Assembly: GCA_037446575.1 (NCBI GenBank)
Contig: JBBIII010000039.1
Span: 1 to 22,108, forward strand
Reading direction: 5' to 3'
Origin: JBBIII01 sp037446575
Lineage (GTDB): Bacteria > Bacteroidota > Ignavibacteria > UBA10030
Length of the DNA stretch: 22,108 bases
A program made the translations under genes and the position numbers. The notes below the pieces were generated by a model. It was not told the DNA's origin. It worked only from the letters and a program-made list of their open reading frames with translations, and made no database searches. Of the stretch, positions 1-7,143 are shown one piece after another; position 1 is the first letter of the stretch; every line of letters starts with the position of its first letter.

Positions 1-1
1 T

Positions 2-67
2 ACGGTATTTACCGTAGATGAAGATTGGATAAATTCTAAAGAATATATGTCAGATAGGAACAGCTAA
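2..67 (+). CDS. C-terminal end of an unidentified protein (cut by window edge)
   Basis: From base 2 a plus-strand frame is open for 21 codons and stops with TAA at 65-67. It encodes TVFTVDEDWINSKEYMSDRNS, a polar, protein-like tail. The other two plus frames stop within the first 25 bases. The gene would converge on the response regulator that ends at 162. The fragment is too short to assign a family, and it could be chance. Confidence 0.4.
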   Translation, partial: TVFTVDEDWINSKEYMSDRNS

Positions 68-98
68 TTTGTGGTGATTATGTTATGACCGCTCTAAA

Positions 99-126
99 TT
101 TTTTATAAACAAGCTTTTTTATAAAC
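99..126. repeat. Short direct repeat in a convergent intergenic gap
   Basis: TTTTTTATAAAC occurs at 99-110 and again at 115-126, separated by AAGC. It lies between the stop of the partial plus-strand gene (67) and the stop of the response regulator (162). The T-tracts could help end transcription of the plus-strand gene, but I see no good stem before them. Confidence 0.4.
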
Positions 127-161
127 GCTTAGTTAGCGCCATTTCTTACAAAATAATTCAA

Positions 162-830
162 TTATCGATCCGGGAGCTTTTCCTTTTTCATTATAGCGTA
201 CCTCACCAATTTTGCTGATTCATGAATATCTAATTTCTGCATTATATTTGTACGGTGCGTATCCACAGTGCGTGCGCTTATAAATAATTTCTCGGCAATT
301 TGCGCGTTATTTAAACCATCTGCAATAAAATACAGAACCTCCTTTTCCCTCTTTGTCAAAGGAACATCTTCAGCATCTATTATTTGATCTTCACGCGCAC
401 CTGCTTTACGTAAATATGCCTCCACCATAATTTCTGAAACTCGTGGACTAAAAAATTTCTCTCCGCTGGCAACCGCTTTTATTGCGATAGCCAAATCATC
501 CTTGCCGCTGTTTTTCAACATATACCCATTCGCCCCAGAATGGAGAATCTGATATACATACTCTTCATTATCGTGCATTGTCAACACAAGAACCTTAACC
601 GAAGGATGGTTCTTTTTTATTAATTTTGTGGCTTCCATTCCCGAAAGCTTCGGCATTGATAAATCGATTACTACAACATCAGGCATAAGCTTCTTTGTCA
701 AAACCACTGCCTCTTCACCGTCGCCCGCCTCTCCAACAACCGAAAATTCTTTATACGGCTCTAACAATTTTATCAATCCGCTACGCACTAACGGATGATC
801 ATCTGCAAGCAAAATTCTTATCTTATTCAT
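162..830 (-). CDS. NarL/FixJ-type response regulator, DNA-binding
   Basis: This is a two-domain transcription factor of 222 residues, a normal length for the family. Residues 4-120 form a receiver domain: the acidic pair D10-D11, phosphoacceptor D56 (in VVVIDLSMP), T84 and K106 are all present. Residues 156-216 form a LuxR-type helix-turn-helix (LTKREKEVL, then NAQIAEKLFISARTVDTH), which binds DNA when the receiver is phosphorylated. It starts with ATG at 828-830, 92 bases after the stop of the histidine kinase on the same strand, so the two probably form a two-component pair transcribed together. The target genes cannot be told from the sequence. Confidence 0.93.
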   Translation of the reverse strand: MNKIRILLADDHPLVRSGLIKLLEPYKEFSVVGEAGDGEEAVVLTKKLMPDVVVIDLSMPKLSGMEATKLIKKNHPSVKVLVLTMHDNEEYVYQILHSGANGYMLKNSGKDDLAIAIKAVASGEKFFSPRVSEIMVEAYLRKAGAREDQIIDAEDVPLTKREKEVLYFIADGLNNAQIAEKLFISARTVDTHRTNIMQKLDIHESAKLVRYAIMKKEKLPDR

Positions 831-922
831 AATGAAAATTATTAAAAACCCGGCTGTTATTTTATTACATAATATAATTAACTATTAATTATCTGCAACA
901 TCATTTTTTACGTCATCATGAG

Positions 923-3079
923 TTATTCGTTTTTATTCTCATTAATCAACGGTATTTCTACCGTAATAACTGTTCCATGCTCAGGCATTGAATCAATTAA
1001 AAAGTTTCCCCCCATCGAAGAAGCCCGTTCACGCATATTTACTAATCCCATATTGTTTTTTCCGATTTTCATTATTGCTGGAATCTTTATACTAATTCCT
1101 TTTCCATTGTCTTCAACCATCAACCGCACTCCATCGGAATAACGAATAATTTGTAGATTAACTTCTGTTGCTTCTGCATGCTTAGCAATATTGTTTAATG
1201 ACTCTTGCGCAATTCGATATAAACCGACTTCCATATTTGGTTCTAAACGCTCCTTTAGCCCCTGCGCTAAGTAATTTATTTTTATTCCCGTTAGATTTGA
1301 AAATTGTTCACTTAGAAGCTGTAATGCTGGCGCTAATCCGAAATCTTCAAGAACGCTCGGCATTAAATTGTAAGAAATTTCTCGCGCCTCTTTCATAACG
1401 CTGTCAAGAAGATTCTTCATGTCGTCTATTCGCTCGCGTTGTTCTTCACCTATTGTAATTATATCTTCTAACATTTCTAAGTTGAATTTGATTGCGGTCA
1501 ACATCTGACCTAATCCGTCATGAATTTCTCTGGCTATTCTTCTTCTTTCTTCTTCCTGCGCTTGCACGTGAGCGCCGCTTAAAATTTCAAGTTCCTTTTC
1601 TCTCTTCAGCAAATCTGTGTAAAGCTTTGTATTAACCATTGCGATTGTATGTTTCTCGGCAAGTGAATTTAATAAACGCATTTCTCGCCCGCTAAAATCA
1701 TGACTATGGCGATATCCTATAACAAGCATTCCCTTCAACTTATTTTCTACTTGCAGGGGAAGCCATAAGGTCGATTCTAACTTTTCTTCTGCTAACACCG
1801 GTACTTCAGATAATGAATACTTATTGTTTTTACTTTGATGAACTGCAAGCGGTTCAATATTTTTCAATATTGACAATAATGTTGCGTTTGGTGCAAAATA
1901 TCCAAGTTCATGGTGAAAAGTATTTCCTCTAATTGCTTTCCATTCTAATTCCCCTGTCGCATCATCAATCAATAATACGCCGCTAAAATGCGCTCTAGTT
2001 AAATTAAGTGTTTGTTGCAATATTGCTAAAAATATTTCTCTCAAATCTATAATACCTGCTAATTTTCTATCGATTTCACTTAACGTTTCTTGTTCCCATA
2101 ACCATATCGCCTGCTCGCGTTCAAGCATCTTTCTTTCAGTTATATCCCGAAATGAAGCTTGAACTGCCGGCTGATTATTCCATTCTATAACTATTGCGTT
2201 CACCTCAAGGTCGATTATTTTTCCACTCTTAGTTAACGCGCGCATTTCATAATTCCTCAATACCTCCGCGCCTAATTCTCTAACTTTATATCTATCCGTG
2301 AACGACTGCCGGCTTTGAACAGCTAACGTATCTATGAATTTAATTTTTTTCATCTCTTCCGAAGCTGTATAACCAAATAGTTTTACTGCGGCGGGATTTA
2401 CAAATTCTATCAGCCCATCCTTAATTACTATAATTCCATCTAATGCGCTTTCTACTATACTGCGATATTGCTTTTGTGCGTCTTCAATTTTTTTTGCACG
2501 CTCTTTTAATTCAGTCTTATCTTCGAATTGAACAATAAAATTTTCCTGCTTCTTTTTCTTGCCATATATTGGTATTACCGTTAAATTCAATTCTACATAT
2601 CGTGCATCAGCTCTCTGAAATGCAACTTCGCCAACCCAATTGTTATTAGATTGAAGATATGATTCTATCTCTTTCCATAAATCTACATTCGAATCTTTTT
2701 TAAATACAAGCTTCACTCCATCAAATAATTTTTTACCGATCAAAAATAATTTGTCAGATTCATTCCATTTTAGGAACGCTGGATTTGCCGCAATAATCCT
2801 GCCATTACAATCTAACCATAATATTGGCAAGGCAATATTTTCGAATAGTTTATGACACTTAACTAAGTTCAAAGCATTTTTTATTTTTAGATAAAGAAAA
2901 AAGAAAATCGGCAGAAGCGAGAATAATGCTAAAACTAAAGTTGCTATTATATGTGAGTAAATAAATGTTAATATTGAAGCGGCGGCAGATATAAAAAAAA
3001 CAATGAATAAAAATACAGATATATATTTCTGCTTTCTAGGTAGAGAAATCTCTTCAAGATATGAATTCTCTTGTGTCAC
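923..3079 (-). CDS. PAS-PAS-GAF sensor histidine kinase (HisKA_3/NarX-like)
   Basis: A 718-residue membrane sensor kinase, the likely partner of the downstream response regulator. Two hydrophobic segments at about 19-43 and 45-65 have little loop between them, so sensing is probably intramembrane or cytoplasmic. A PAS domain follows at about 75-192, a second PAS at 203-318 (ending RDITERK), and a GAF domain at about 335-490. The HisKA_3 dimerisation helix carries RRRIAREIHDGLGQ with phospho-accepting H520. The ATPase domain has its N box around 621-637 (YRIAQESLNNIAKHAEA) and a G1 box at 657-661 (DNGKG). The start is GTG at 3077-3079, preceded by a purine-rich AAGGGGA about ten bases upstream. 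The ligand is unknown. Confidence 0.92.
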   Translation of the reverse strand: MTQENSYLEEISLPRKQKYISVFLFIVFFISAAASILTFIYSHIIATLVLALFSLLPIFFFLYLKIKNALNLVKCHKLFENIALPILWLDCNGRIIAANPAFLKWNESDKLFLIGKKLFDGVKLVFKKDSNVDLWKEIESYLQSNNNWVGEVAFQRADARYVELNLTVIPIYGKKKKQENFIVQFEDKTELKERAKKIEDAQKQYRSIVESALDGIIVIKDGLIEFVNPAAVKLFGYTASEEMKKIKFIDTLAVQSRQSFTDRYKVRELGAEVLRNYEMRALTKSGKIIDLEVNAIVIEWNNQPAVQASFRDITERKMLEREQAIWLWEQETLSEIDRKLAGIIDLREIFLAILQQTLNLTRAHFSGVLLIDDATGELEWKAIRGNTFHHELGYFAPNATLLSILKNIEPLAVHQSKNNKYSLSEVPVLAEEKLESTLWLPLQVENKLKGMLVIGYRHSHDFSGREMRLLNSLAEKHTIAMVNTKLYTDLLKREKELEILSGAHVQAQEEERRRIAREIHDGLGQMLTAIKFNLEMLEDIITIGEEQRERIDDMKNLLDSVMKEAREISYNLMPSVLEDFGLAPALQLLSEQFSNLTGIKINYLAQGLKERLEPNMEVGLYRIAQESLNNIAKHAEATEVNLQIIRYSDGVRLMVEDNGKGISIKIPAIMKIGKNNMGLVNMRERASSMGGNFLIDSMPEHGTVITVEIPLINENKNE

Positions 3080-3173
3080 AATTGCTTACTTCCCCTTTAT
3101 TCGTATTAAGCAAAAACCCCTTTTGCTTCAAACTTCAACAGTGTGAAATAAATTTAATTTAATAAAAATCGAT

Positions 3174-3196
3174 CGATATATTTTCAAGCTATATCG
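3174..3196 (-). terminator. Possible weak terminator after gcvH
   Basis: Just downstream of the gcvH stop, the minus strand has a 7-bp stem (CGATATA / TATATCG, loop of nine) followed a few bases later by TTTTT. The stem is AT-rich and the T-run short, so it would be leaky at best. If real, it separates the efp-accBC-gcvH group from the two-component genes. Confidence 0.3.
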
Positions 3197-3205
3197 AGTG
3201 TCTTT

Positions 3206-3586
3206 CTATTTTCCAATAAGCGCTTTATAACCGTGTGCGTCTAATAATTCACTTAATTGTGTTTTGTTCATAATTTCAATTTTTATAATCCACCCTTTTC
3301 CGTATGGATCTTTGTTTATAACTTCTGGGTGATCTTTTACTTCCGTATTGACTTCCACTATTTCACCGGAAAGCGGGGCATACAAATCAGACACAGATTT
3401 CACAGCTTCTATTGTGCCGAATGGTTTCCCCTTTTCTATCTTTGCTCCTTCAGATGGTAATTCAACATACACTATATCACCCAATTCATTCTGGGCATAA
3501 TCTGTGATGCCTATCCATCCAAAATTGTTTTCCACACGCACCCATTCATGTTCTGCAGTATATTTTAAATTATCAGGGAAATTCAT
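3206..3586 (-). CDS. gcvH: Glycine cleavage system H protein (lipoyl carrier)
   Basis: GcvH carries the aminomethyl intermediate of the glycine cleavage system on a lipoyl-lysine arm and shuttles between the P, T and L proteins in the cytoplasm. The 126-residue length is normal. The N-terminus has the typical YTAEHEWVRVE. The lipoyl attachment site is GTIEAVKSVSDLYAP with the modified lysine at K63, and PLSGEIVEVN follows. ATG at 3584-3586 has a GAGAG ribosome site a few bases upstream. It follows accC by 49 bases on the same strand. No gcvT or gcvP is in the window, so it may also act as a general lipoyl donor or relay, as reported for GcvH in some bacteria. Confidence 0.95.
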   Translation of the reverse strand: MNFPDNLKYTAEHEWVRVENNFGWIGITDYAQNELGDIVYVELPSEGAKIEKGKPFGTIEAVKSVSDLYAPLSGEIVEVNTEVKDHPEVINKDPYGKGWIIKIEIMNKTQLSELLDAHGYKALIGK

Positions 3587-3635
3587 GTTGATCTCTCAAT
3601 CTTAATAATTTTTTTCTTACAAAAATGTCTAAAAA

Positions 3636-4976
3636 TTACTCTTCAAACACAAATGATTCAATGAAATTCGTATCGAAATTTCCACTTCGGAACTTTTCAT
3701 TCAGCATCAGCTTCTTGTGAAAGGGAATCGTGGTTTTAATGCCTTCAATAATAAATTCATCTAATGCATAATACATTTTACCTACAGCCTCTTCTCTATT
3801 TTTACCTTTCACAATCAGCTTTGCTATCAACGAATCGTAATAGGGTGGAATAATGTAACCATCATAAACATGCGTATCTACTCTAACTCCGAAACCGCCA
3901 GGAAAATGCAGAGTCGAAATTTTTCCTGGGCTCGGTCTAAAATTCTTTGAAGGGTCTTCAGCATTAATTCTGCATTCAATTGCATGCCATTGAGGTTTCA
4001 CAATTGCTTTTTTTAGTTTTTCACCCGCCGCAACACGTATTTGCATCTTTAATAAATCTACACCCATTACTTCTTCTGTTACAGGATGCTCGACTTGAAT
4101 TCGAGTGTTCATTTCCATAAAGTAAAAATTTTTGTTCTTATCGAGCAAAAACTCAACTGTTCCAGCTCCAAGATACTTAACGCTTTTTGCACCTTTTATT
4201 GCTGCAGCCCCCATCGCTTCTCTTATTTCCTCTGTTATTGCAGGCGAAGGTGATTCTTCAACAAGCTTTTGATGCCTTCTTTGAATACTGCAATCGCGCT
4301 CGCCAAAGTGCATTACATTTCCATACCTATCCGCCATAATTTGGATTTCAACATGACGCGGCTCTTCTATGTATTTTTCAATATAAACAGATGGATTGCC
4401 AAACGATTTCTCTGCTTCATAGCTTGCAGTTAGGAATGCATTCTCCAAATCATTTATTGAGCGAACAATTCGCATTCCCCTGCCGCCACCTCCTGCGGTC
4501 GCTTTAATTATTACTGGGAATTCTATATCTTGAACGGCTTTTTTAGCCGCCACTATATCTGCTATAACGCCATCACTTCCTGGGACAATCGGCACGTCAG
4601 CTTTTTTCATTGTCTCCTTAGCAAATGCTTTATCGCCCATTGCAGTAATCGCATCCGGATGTGGACCAATAAATACAAGACCAGATGTAGCACAAATATC
4701 AGAAAAGTTCGCATTTTCGGCTAAGAAACCGTACCCCGGGTGAACCGCGTCTGCATTTGTAACTTCAGCGGCGGCAATTAAACGTGGAATATTTAGATAA
4801 CTTTCTTTGCTCGAAGGCGGACCGATGCAAACCGCCTCGTCTGCAAATTTGACATGTAAGGCATCGCGGTCAGCTTCGGAATAAACTGCAACTGTTTTAA
4901 CGCCCAATTCACGAGCTGCACGTATTACACGCAGGGCTATTTCGCCCCTGTTTGCTATTAGAATTTTTTTAAACAA
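3636..4976 (-). CDS. accC: Biotin carboxylase subunit of acetyl-CoA carboxylase
   Basis: AccC carboxylates the biotin of AccB using ATP and bicarbonate, the first half-reaction of malonyl-CoA synthesis. The 446 residues match the usual length. The N-terminus FKKILIANRGEIALRVIRAA is canonical. The ATP-grasp glycine loop reads KATAGGGGRGMRIV, and the active site region has MEMNTRIQVEHPVTEEV followed by ECRINAEDP. The start is TTG at 4974-4976: no in-frame ATG lies between it and the accB stop, and GGAAG lies six bases upstream. It follows accB by 28 bases, so the two are almost certainly co-transcribed. A weak TTG start after an ATG-started accB could lower AccC relative to AccB, but this is inference. 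Confidence 0.97.
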   Translation of the reverse strand: MFKKILIANRGEIALRVIRAARELGVKTVAVYSEADRDALHVKFADEAVCIGPPSSKESYLNIPRLIAAAEVTNADAVHPGYGFLAENANFSDICATSGLVFIGPHPDAITAMGDKAFAKETMKKADVPIVPGSDGVIADIVAAKKAVQDIEFPVIIKATAGGGGRGMRIVRSINDLENAFLTASYEAEKSFGNPSVYIEKYIEEPRHVEIQIMADRYGNVMHFGERDCSIQRRHQKLVEESPSPAITEEIREAMGAAAIKGAKSVKYLGAGTVEFLLDKNKNFYFMEMNTRIQVEHPVTEEVMGVDLLKMQIRVAAGEKLKKAIVKPQWHAIECRINAEDPSKNFRPSPGKISTLHFPGGFGVRVDTHVYDGYIIPPYYDSLIAKLIVKGKNREEAVGKMYYALDEFIIEGIKTTIPFHKKLMLNEKFRSGNFDTNFIESFVFEE

Positions 4977-5004
4977 TTTTTTCTTCCGAGGTAATGTTTT
5001 TCGA

Positions 5005-5475
5005 TCAAGTTTTCTGGATTAAAAAGAGGATTTGATTATATTCGACTGGTTTTCCGTTTTCTACCATTATCTTTACTACCGTGCCTTCGCAATCAGATTC
5101 TATCTCATTCATTAGTTTCATCGCTTCGACAATACAGAGAACTGTGCCAGCTTTGATTGAATGTCCAACTTCAACGTAAGGTTCTGCATCTGGTGATGGA
5201 GCCTTGTAAAATGTGCCAACTATTGGCGAACGAATCTCATGATATTTTTGCTCCGTCGGTGCGCTTTGCGCTTCCGATTTTGGTTGCTCTATTGTTTGGG
5301 TTTGCGGCAATGCAAATGGCATCGATTGATGCACCGTCGGTACATTATGTAGATAAGTTTCTGTATTCCTATTGCGCGCTACACGTATTTTTTTCCCGTC
5401 TTCTTCAAGTTCTATTTCGTCAATCGAACTATGCTCCACTAATTTAATTATCTTTTTTATATAAGAAATATCCAT
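5005..5475 (-). CDS. accB: Biotin carboxyl carrier protein of acetyl-CoA carboxylase
   Basis: AccB (BCCP) carries the carboxylated biotin between AccC and the AccA/AccD carboxyltransferase in fatty-acid synthesis. It has 156 residues. The N-terminal helix region (about 1-35) is followed by a Gln/Pro/Ser-rich flexible linker (about 40-80). The biotinyl domain is at about 80-154, with the motif VEAMKLMNEIE and biotinylated K120. The thumb typical of AccB is suggested by FYKAPSPDAEPYVEVG. ATG at 5473-5475 is preceded by GGAG at good spacing. It lies 58 bases after efp and just before accC, a very common gene order. Confidence 0.96.
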   Translation of the reverse strand: MDISYIKKIIKLVEHSSIDEIELEEDGKKIRVARNRNTETYLHNVPTVHQSMPFALPQTQTIEQPKSEAQSAPTEQKYHEIRSPIVGTFYKAPSPDAEPYVEVGHSIKAGTVLCIVEAMKLMNEIESDCEGTVVKIMVENGKPVEYNQILFLIQKT

Positions 5476-5533
5476 GTATGCTCCAATAAGTTTATTAGGG
5501 GAATATTTATTTCATCATTCAAAATAGGACTAA

Positions 5534-6097
5534 TTAGTTATTGACACGCTCTAAATATTTGCCAGTCCTCGTATCAACTCTAATTGCATCACCTTCATTA
5601 ATAAAAAGCGGAACATTTACAGTGGCGCCGGTTTCAACTGTTGCCGGTTTTAAAGCTCCTGTCGCTGTATCACCCCTTACACCTGGTACTGTCTCTACCA
5701 CTTTCAACACTACGTTAAATGGTATTTCCGCCGCCACAATATCCAATCCAACCATCTGTAGCTGGACTGTTTCCCCTTCTTTAAGAAAATGAGCCGCTTC
5801 GCCCAATATTTTTTCATCTACTGGTATCTGCTCATAACTCTCTTTATCCATAAACTGGTAACTGGCTCCGTCATGGAATAAGTATTGAAATTCCTTTTGT
5901 TCAACGCGTACCTCCTCTATCTCTTCACCAGATCTGAACCGTGACTCGGATATTCTACCTGTTTTTAAACTACGCAATTTCGCCTGAACAAAAGCTCGTA
6001 AATTGCCGGGCGTCCGATGTATATATTCCTCTACTCTATGTAATTCTCCATTAAATTTTATTACCATCCCAATTCTAAAATCCGCTGTTGTAGCCAT
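5534..6097 (-). CDS. efp: Translation elongation factor P
   Basis: EF-P binds between the P and E sites of stalled ribosomes and promotes peptide bonds at polyproline stretches. The 187 residues give the usual three beta-barrel domains (KOW-like about 1-64, OB about 65-127, C-terminal OB about 128-187). The C-terminus has the family signature region VETVPGVRGDTATGALKPATVETGA. The loop that reaches the tRNA reads RTPGNLRAF: the position of the modified lysine of E. coli EF-P (K34, in PGKGQAF) is N32 here. This protein therefore cannot be beta-lysylated at that position, and its loop also differs from the arginine-rhamnosylated type as I know it. ATG at 6095-6097. It is the first gene of the efp-accB-accC-gcvH group. 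Confidence 0.95.
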   Translation of the reverse strand: MATTADFRIGMVIKFNGELHRVEEYIHRTPGNLRAFVQAKLRSLKTGRISESRFRSGEEIEEVRVEQKEFQYLFHDGASYQFMDKESYEQIPVDEKILGEAAHFLKEGETVQLQMVGLDIVAAEIPFNVVLKVVETVPGVRGDTATGALKPATVETGATVNVPLFINEGDAIRVDTRTGKYLERVNN

Positions 6098-6161
6098 TTA
6101 TCGTTTTCAAATCCTCTTAAAATTATCAAAAATCGTTCATTTTTTATCAATTTTGCGTAAA

Positions 6162-6190
6162 AAGATACATAAACATGCAAGAAAAGTCAA
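6162..6190 (-). promoter_or_regulatory. Putative sigma70-like promoter of efp-accB-accC-gcvH
   Basis: Read on the minus strand, TTGACT (6185-6190) and TATCTT (6162-6167) are separated by exactly 17 bases, upstream of the efp ATG. The start of transcription would be near 6155, leaving a leader of about 58 bases. The match is good at -35 and moderate at -10. The surroundings are very AT-rich, so chance matches are possible. Confidence 0.42.
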
Positions 6191-6330
6191 GAAATCATAA
6201 AAAATATAATTTTGAATACAAATTCTTCATCAAGTGAATTTTGACTAATTTGAATTCAATTAATTTTATAAATCTCTTAAATACCTCTTCTTTATGTTAC
6301 ATTTAAGGAAAATTTCTCGTCAAATGCTTA

Positions 6331-6355
6331 AATTGCTTGCACAATTATAGCAATT
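6331..6355. other. Inverted repeat upstream of the Mut7-C gene
   Basis: AATTGCT (6331-6337) pairs with AGCAATT (6349-6355) around an 11-base centre, about 30 bases before the ATG at 6384. It could be an operator or a leader hairpin. The rest of the 286-base divergent gap (6098-6383) is AT-rich, and besides the efp promoter candidate I see no RNA gene or small ORF in it. Confidence 0.25.
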
Positions 6356-6383
6356 GTCAGTCTTCTATACTTTTGGGGGTCGT

Positions 6384-7130
6384 ATGCCTAAAATCTTTGT
6401 TCGATGTTATGCTGAATTGAACAACTTTTTAGCACCCAAACAAATGTCTACGACATTTGAAGTTCAACTCCCCGATTACTCTTCGCTTGAGACATTGGCA
6501 AATTATATTAAACTGCCAATCGATGAGATTGATCTTATTTTGGTAAATAATATTCCATATAATTTGAATTACTTACCAAAGGAGGGCGACCGAGTTGCTT
6601 TCTACCCGGTTTTTGAAACATTTGATATTACAAACTTGTCTGACTTACATGAAAGACCGTTACGTCGGGTTAAATTTGTAGTCGATATACATTTGGGCAA
6701 GCTTGCAAGCCATTTGAGGTTATTAGGTTTCGATACAATATACAAAAACGATTTTAAAACAGATGAATTAATCTCAATTTCGATTGAACAAAAAAGAATT
6801 CTGCTTAGCAAATGCCAATCATTAATCAATAACCCATTGATTACTAGGGCTTATAGAGTTAAAAATGTTGATCCCAAATTACAACTCATTGAGACACTTG
6901 ATAGATTCGATTTATATAACATAGCCAAACCATTTACTCGATGTATTAAATGCAATTGCATTCTTTCTTCAATAGAAAAAGAAGCAATAATTAATAGAAT
7001 CCCACCAGTAGTTAGGGAATGGCATAACGAATATTTAATTTGTTCTCTTTGCGACCGACTATACTGGAAGGGTTCCCATTACGAATATATGAACGCTTTT
7101 GTTCAAGATGTTTTAAGATTTAGAGGATAG
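6384..7130 (+). CDS. Ubiquitin-like plus Mut7-C RNase-domain protein
   Basis: A 248-residue protein with an N-terminal beta-grasp (ThiS/ubiquitin-like) domain at about 1-80 and a C-terminal Mut7-C (PIN-like) domain at about 95-245, followed by a zinc ribbon. The Mut7-C part shows VDIHLGKLASHLRLLGFDT with D101, then D123 and D127-E128. The ribbon cysteines are C187/C190 (RCIKC) and C220/C223 (ICSLC), and YWKGSHYE closes the domain. The family is a predicted RNase acting on tRNA or other RNA; its exact role is not established. Where the family usually has LLTRD, this one has LLSKC, so one expected acidic residue is missing. ATG at 6384 is chosen over an upstream TTG because GGGGG sits just before it. 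It is the only complete plus-strand gene. Confidence 0.85.
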   Translation: MPKIFVRCYAELNNFLAPKQMSTTFEVQLPDYSSLETLANYIKLPIDEIDLILVNNIPYNLNYLPKEGDRVAFYPVFETFDITNLSDLHERPLRRVKFVVDIHLGKLASHLRLLGFDTIYKNDFKTDELISISIEQKRILLSKCQSLINNPLITRAYRVKNVDPKLQLIETLDRFDLYNIAKPFTRCIKCNCILSSIEKEAIINRIPPVVREWHNEYLICSLCDRLYWKGSHYEYMNAFVQDVLRFRG

Positions 7131-7143
7131 GGGACTAAACAAC

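Noticed and set aside
99..140. Intrinsic terminator for the response regulator
   Set aside because: The only stem on the minus strand is 4 bp (CGCT/AGCG), too weak to call.
918..1142. Plus-strand ORF of 74 residues over the kinase gene
   Set aside because: It lies antisense within the ATPase domain of the histidine kinase and shows no motif of its own; it is a shadow frame.
5157..5447. Plus-strand ORF of 96 residues over accB
   Set aside because: Antisense to the biotinyl domain and linker of accB, with no recognisable domain or ribosome site.
6368..6375. TACTTTTG, matching the Bacteroidota -7 consensus TAnnTTTG
   Set aside because: It lies only 8 bases before the ATG and has no TTTG at the proper distance upstream, so it is probably chance.
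6354..6383. Upstream TTG start for the Mut7-C gene
   Set aside because: The added ten residues are not part of the domain, and GGGGG lies just before the ATG at 6384, so the ATG is the better start.
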